DNA from: Herbidospora solisilvae
GTDB taxonomy: Bacteria; Actinomycetota; Actinomycetes; Streptosporangiales; Streptosporangiaceae
DNA length: 64,000 nucleotides
Direction of reading: 5' to 3'
NCBI RefSeq assembly: GCF_009901565.1
Contig: NZ_WXEW01000002.1
Location: 682,001-746,000 of the forward strand
In this document: one piece after another, positions 62,759 to 64,000 of the stretch
Numbering within the stretch: position 1 is the first letter of the stretch
Layout of the letters: each line of letters starts with the position of its first letter
Position numbers and translations under genes: made by a program
Notes under the pieces: model-generated
Told to the model about the DNA's origin: nothing
Seen by the model: only the letters and a program-made list of their open reading frames with translations
Databases searched by the model: none

Positions 62759-64000
62759 TTGTCAGCCTTTGCAGCATCCCCTCGCAGGGCGCGGCGGTTG
62801 GCCGCCATCGTGCCCGCGCTCGGGCTGCTGGCCGCGGGGCTCACCGCGGCCACGGTCCCGGCTTCGGCGGACACCACGGTGGCCCGCTGGACCCCGTCGC
62901 TCAGCGACCACTACATCAACTACACGCCCCCGCGCGCGCAGTCGGACACCTCCGACCGCTCGGCCGAGAAGCTGAGCGAGGCGGCCAAGGCGAGCCGGCA
63001 GGCCACCCAGGCCATCGCCGAGGAGATCGACCACAAGTACGCCGGCGGCAACCCCGTCGCCGCCCGGACGCTCGCCAACAACGAGCGCCGCGCCATCCGC
63101 ACCGGGCAGAACCCGTTCGACTTCATCTACAAGAAGGCGGGCACGAAGCGTACGGCCAAACTGCTGACGCTTCTCGTGGAGTTCAACGAGAACGCCAACG
63201 ACGACTTCTCCGGTTTCGTCCGCCCGGTGTCGACCGCCGACATCAACACGTGCGTCACCGAGCCGGCCGGCACGAAGATGAACGGCCCGCTGCACAACAA
63301 CATCCCCGACCCGGCCACGGCCGCGGGCGGCGGGAAGGACAACAACTCCTTCTGGGTGCCGAACTTCAGCACCGACCACTTCAACAAGATGCTCTACTCC
63401 GACGCCGGGATCACCGAGCGGGTCCGCAAGGACCTCAAGGACCCCCGCGACGGTAAGAAGGGCATCGACATCTCCGGCTTCACCATGAAGAAGATGTACG
63501 AGGAGATGTCCAAGGGTGCCTACACCGTCTCGGGCGCGGCGATCGGCTGGCTGAAGGTCCCCCACTCCGAGGCCTGGTACGGCGCCGGCCAGTGCGGCAC
63601 CTACCCGCAGCAGATGGCCGGCCACCCCGACAACCCGGCGGGCCCGGCCCAGCTCGGCATCGACGCGGTGAACGTGCTCGCGCAGCAGCAGCCGAGCTTC
63701 CCGTGGGCCGACTACGACATCGAGGACACCGCCGACGCCGACGGCGACGGCAACGTCCTGGAGCCCGACGGCGTCATCGACCACCTCGTGCTCGTGCACG
63801 CCGGTGAGGACAAGTCGGGCGGCGGCGGCGCCGAGGGCACGTACGCCATCTGGGCGCACTCCTCGACCATCCCCGGCGGCTACACCGTCCCCGGCACCAA
63901 CAAGAAGATCGCCAACTACATCGTGCAGCCGGAGGACTCCGGCGTCGGCGTCTTCGCCCACGAGTACGGCCACGACCTCGGCCTGCCCGACCTGTACGAC
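62759..64000 (+). CDS. Immune inhibitor A family metalloprotease, N-terminal part (cut by the window edge)
   Basis: At least 414 residues of a secreted M6 peptidase. It starts with TTG 62759, six bases after GGAGG; that rare start explains why it is easily missed. A signal peptide (SPRRARRLAAIVPALGLLAAGLTAAT) is followed by a propeptide, then the catalytic domain with KLLTLLVEFNENANDDF and the zinc motif HEYGH (His401, Glu402, His405) in FAHEYGHDLGLPDLYD at the very end. Such proteases cleave extracellular proteins. The gene continues beyond the window. Confidence 0.92.
   Translation, partial: MSAFAASPRRARRLAAIVPALGLLAAGLTAATVPASADTTVARWTPSLSDHYINYTPPRAQSDTSDRSAEKLSEAAKASRQATQAIAEEIDHKYAGGNPVAARTLANNERRAIRTGQNPFDFIYKKAGTKRTAKLLTLLVEFNENANDDFSGFVRPVSTADINTCVTEPAGTKMNGPLHNNIPDPATAAGGGKDNNSFWVPNFSTDHFNKMLYSDAGITERVRKDLKDPRDGKKGIDISGFTMKKMYEEMSKGAYTVSGAAIGWLKVPHSEAWYGAGQCGTYPQQMAGHPDNPAGPAQLGIDAVNVLAQQQPSFPWADYDIEDTADADGDGNVLEPDGVIDHLVLVHAGEDKSGGGGAEGTYAIWAHSSTIPGGYTVPGTNKKIANYIVQPEDSGVGVFAHEYGHDLGLPDLYD

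Overview
The window is about 64 kb of very GC-rich DNA. Genes are packed with 1-4 base overlaps (ATGA, GTGA, TGATG), GTG starts are frequent, and almost every gene casts long shadow reading frames. With the gene set (Tat and lipobox secreted proteins, a PASTA-less Ser/Thr kinase, XRE-DUF5753 regulators, a leucine catabolic operon, an immune-inhibitor-A protease) this points to a filamentous actinomycete. A member of the Streptosporangiales such as Nonomuraea or Streptosporangium is my best guess; the genus is inference. I found no rRNA, tRNA, CRISPR array, integrase or transposase.

Layout. 0-7.7 kb: sbcD (cut by the left edge) and sbcC, a fused alpha/beta 2-oxoacid dehydrogenase E1, and a secreted two-module protein. 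7.7-12 kb: a PadR-ABC ATPase-ABC permease operon with a perfect operator, corA, and an M50-type membrane protease. 12-18.6 kb: an AlkZ/YcaQ-like winged-helix protein divergent from a three-gene operon for an SMC-like ATPase, a kleisin-like protein and a tandem winged-helix protein, with no nuclease gene beside it. 18.6-22.7 kb: a lower-GC accessory stretch with a two-gene membrane module and a macrodomain gene broken by a small deletion. 22.8-29 kb: a TetR-controlled leucine/isovalerate operon (carboxylase beta and alpha, HMG-CoA lyase, acyl-CoA dehydrogenase). 29-40 kb: a Rieske lipoprotein, a GNAT, a large unknown protein, psuK-psuG, a flavin oxidoreductase, a two-component system with a glycosyltransferase, and a ferritin-like protein.

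38.6-51.6 kb looks like one catabolic regulon. A TetR gene at 40.8 kb sits among three copies of one operator (CTGACTGG, 4 bases, CCAGTCAG). They lie at the starts of an ADP-forming acyl-CoA synthetase, an acyl-CoA dehydrogenase, and a divergent pair: a polyamine-type ABC importer on one side, and a flavin amine-oxidase-like enzyme, a Rieske oxygenase and a class III aminotransferase on the other. The set would import a nitrogenous compound, oxidise and deaminate it, activate the carbon skeleton with CoA and start beta-oxidation. The substrate is unknown. The importer has no ATPase gene here, and its two permease genes are split by an antisense gene flanked by 15-base direct repeats.

51.5-64 kb: an XRE regulator with two small partner genes sharing a GCAATTG motif; an Atu-like operon (biotin carboxylase pair, enoyl-CoA hydratase, AtuA-like protein); a small secreted protein facing a Ser/Thr kinase; an FAD-linked oxidase; and an immune-inhibitor-A metalloprotease cut by the right edge.

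The strongest candidates for something undescribed are the SMC operon, the TetR-controlled amine regulon and its split transporter, and the two-gene membrane module at 18.9-21.4 kb.
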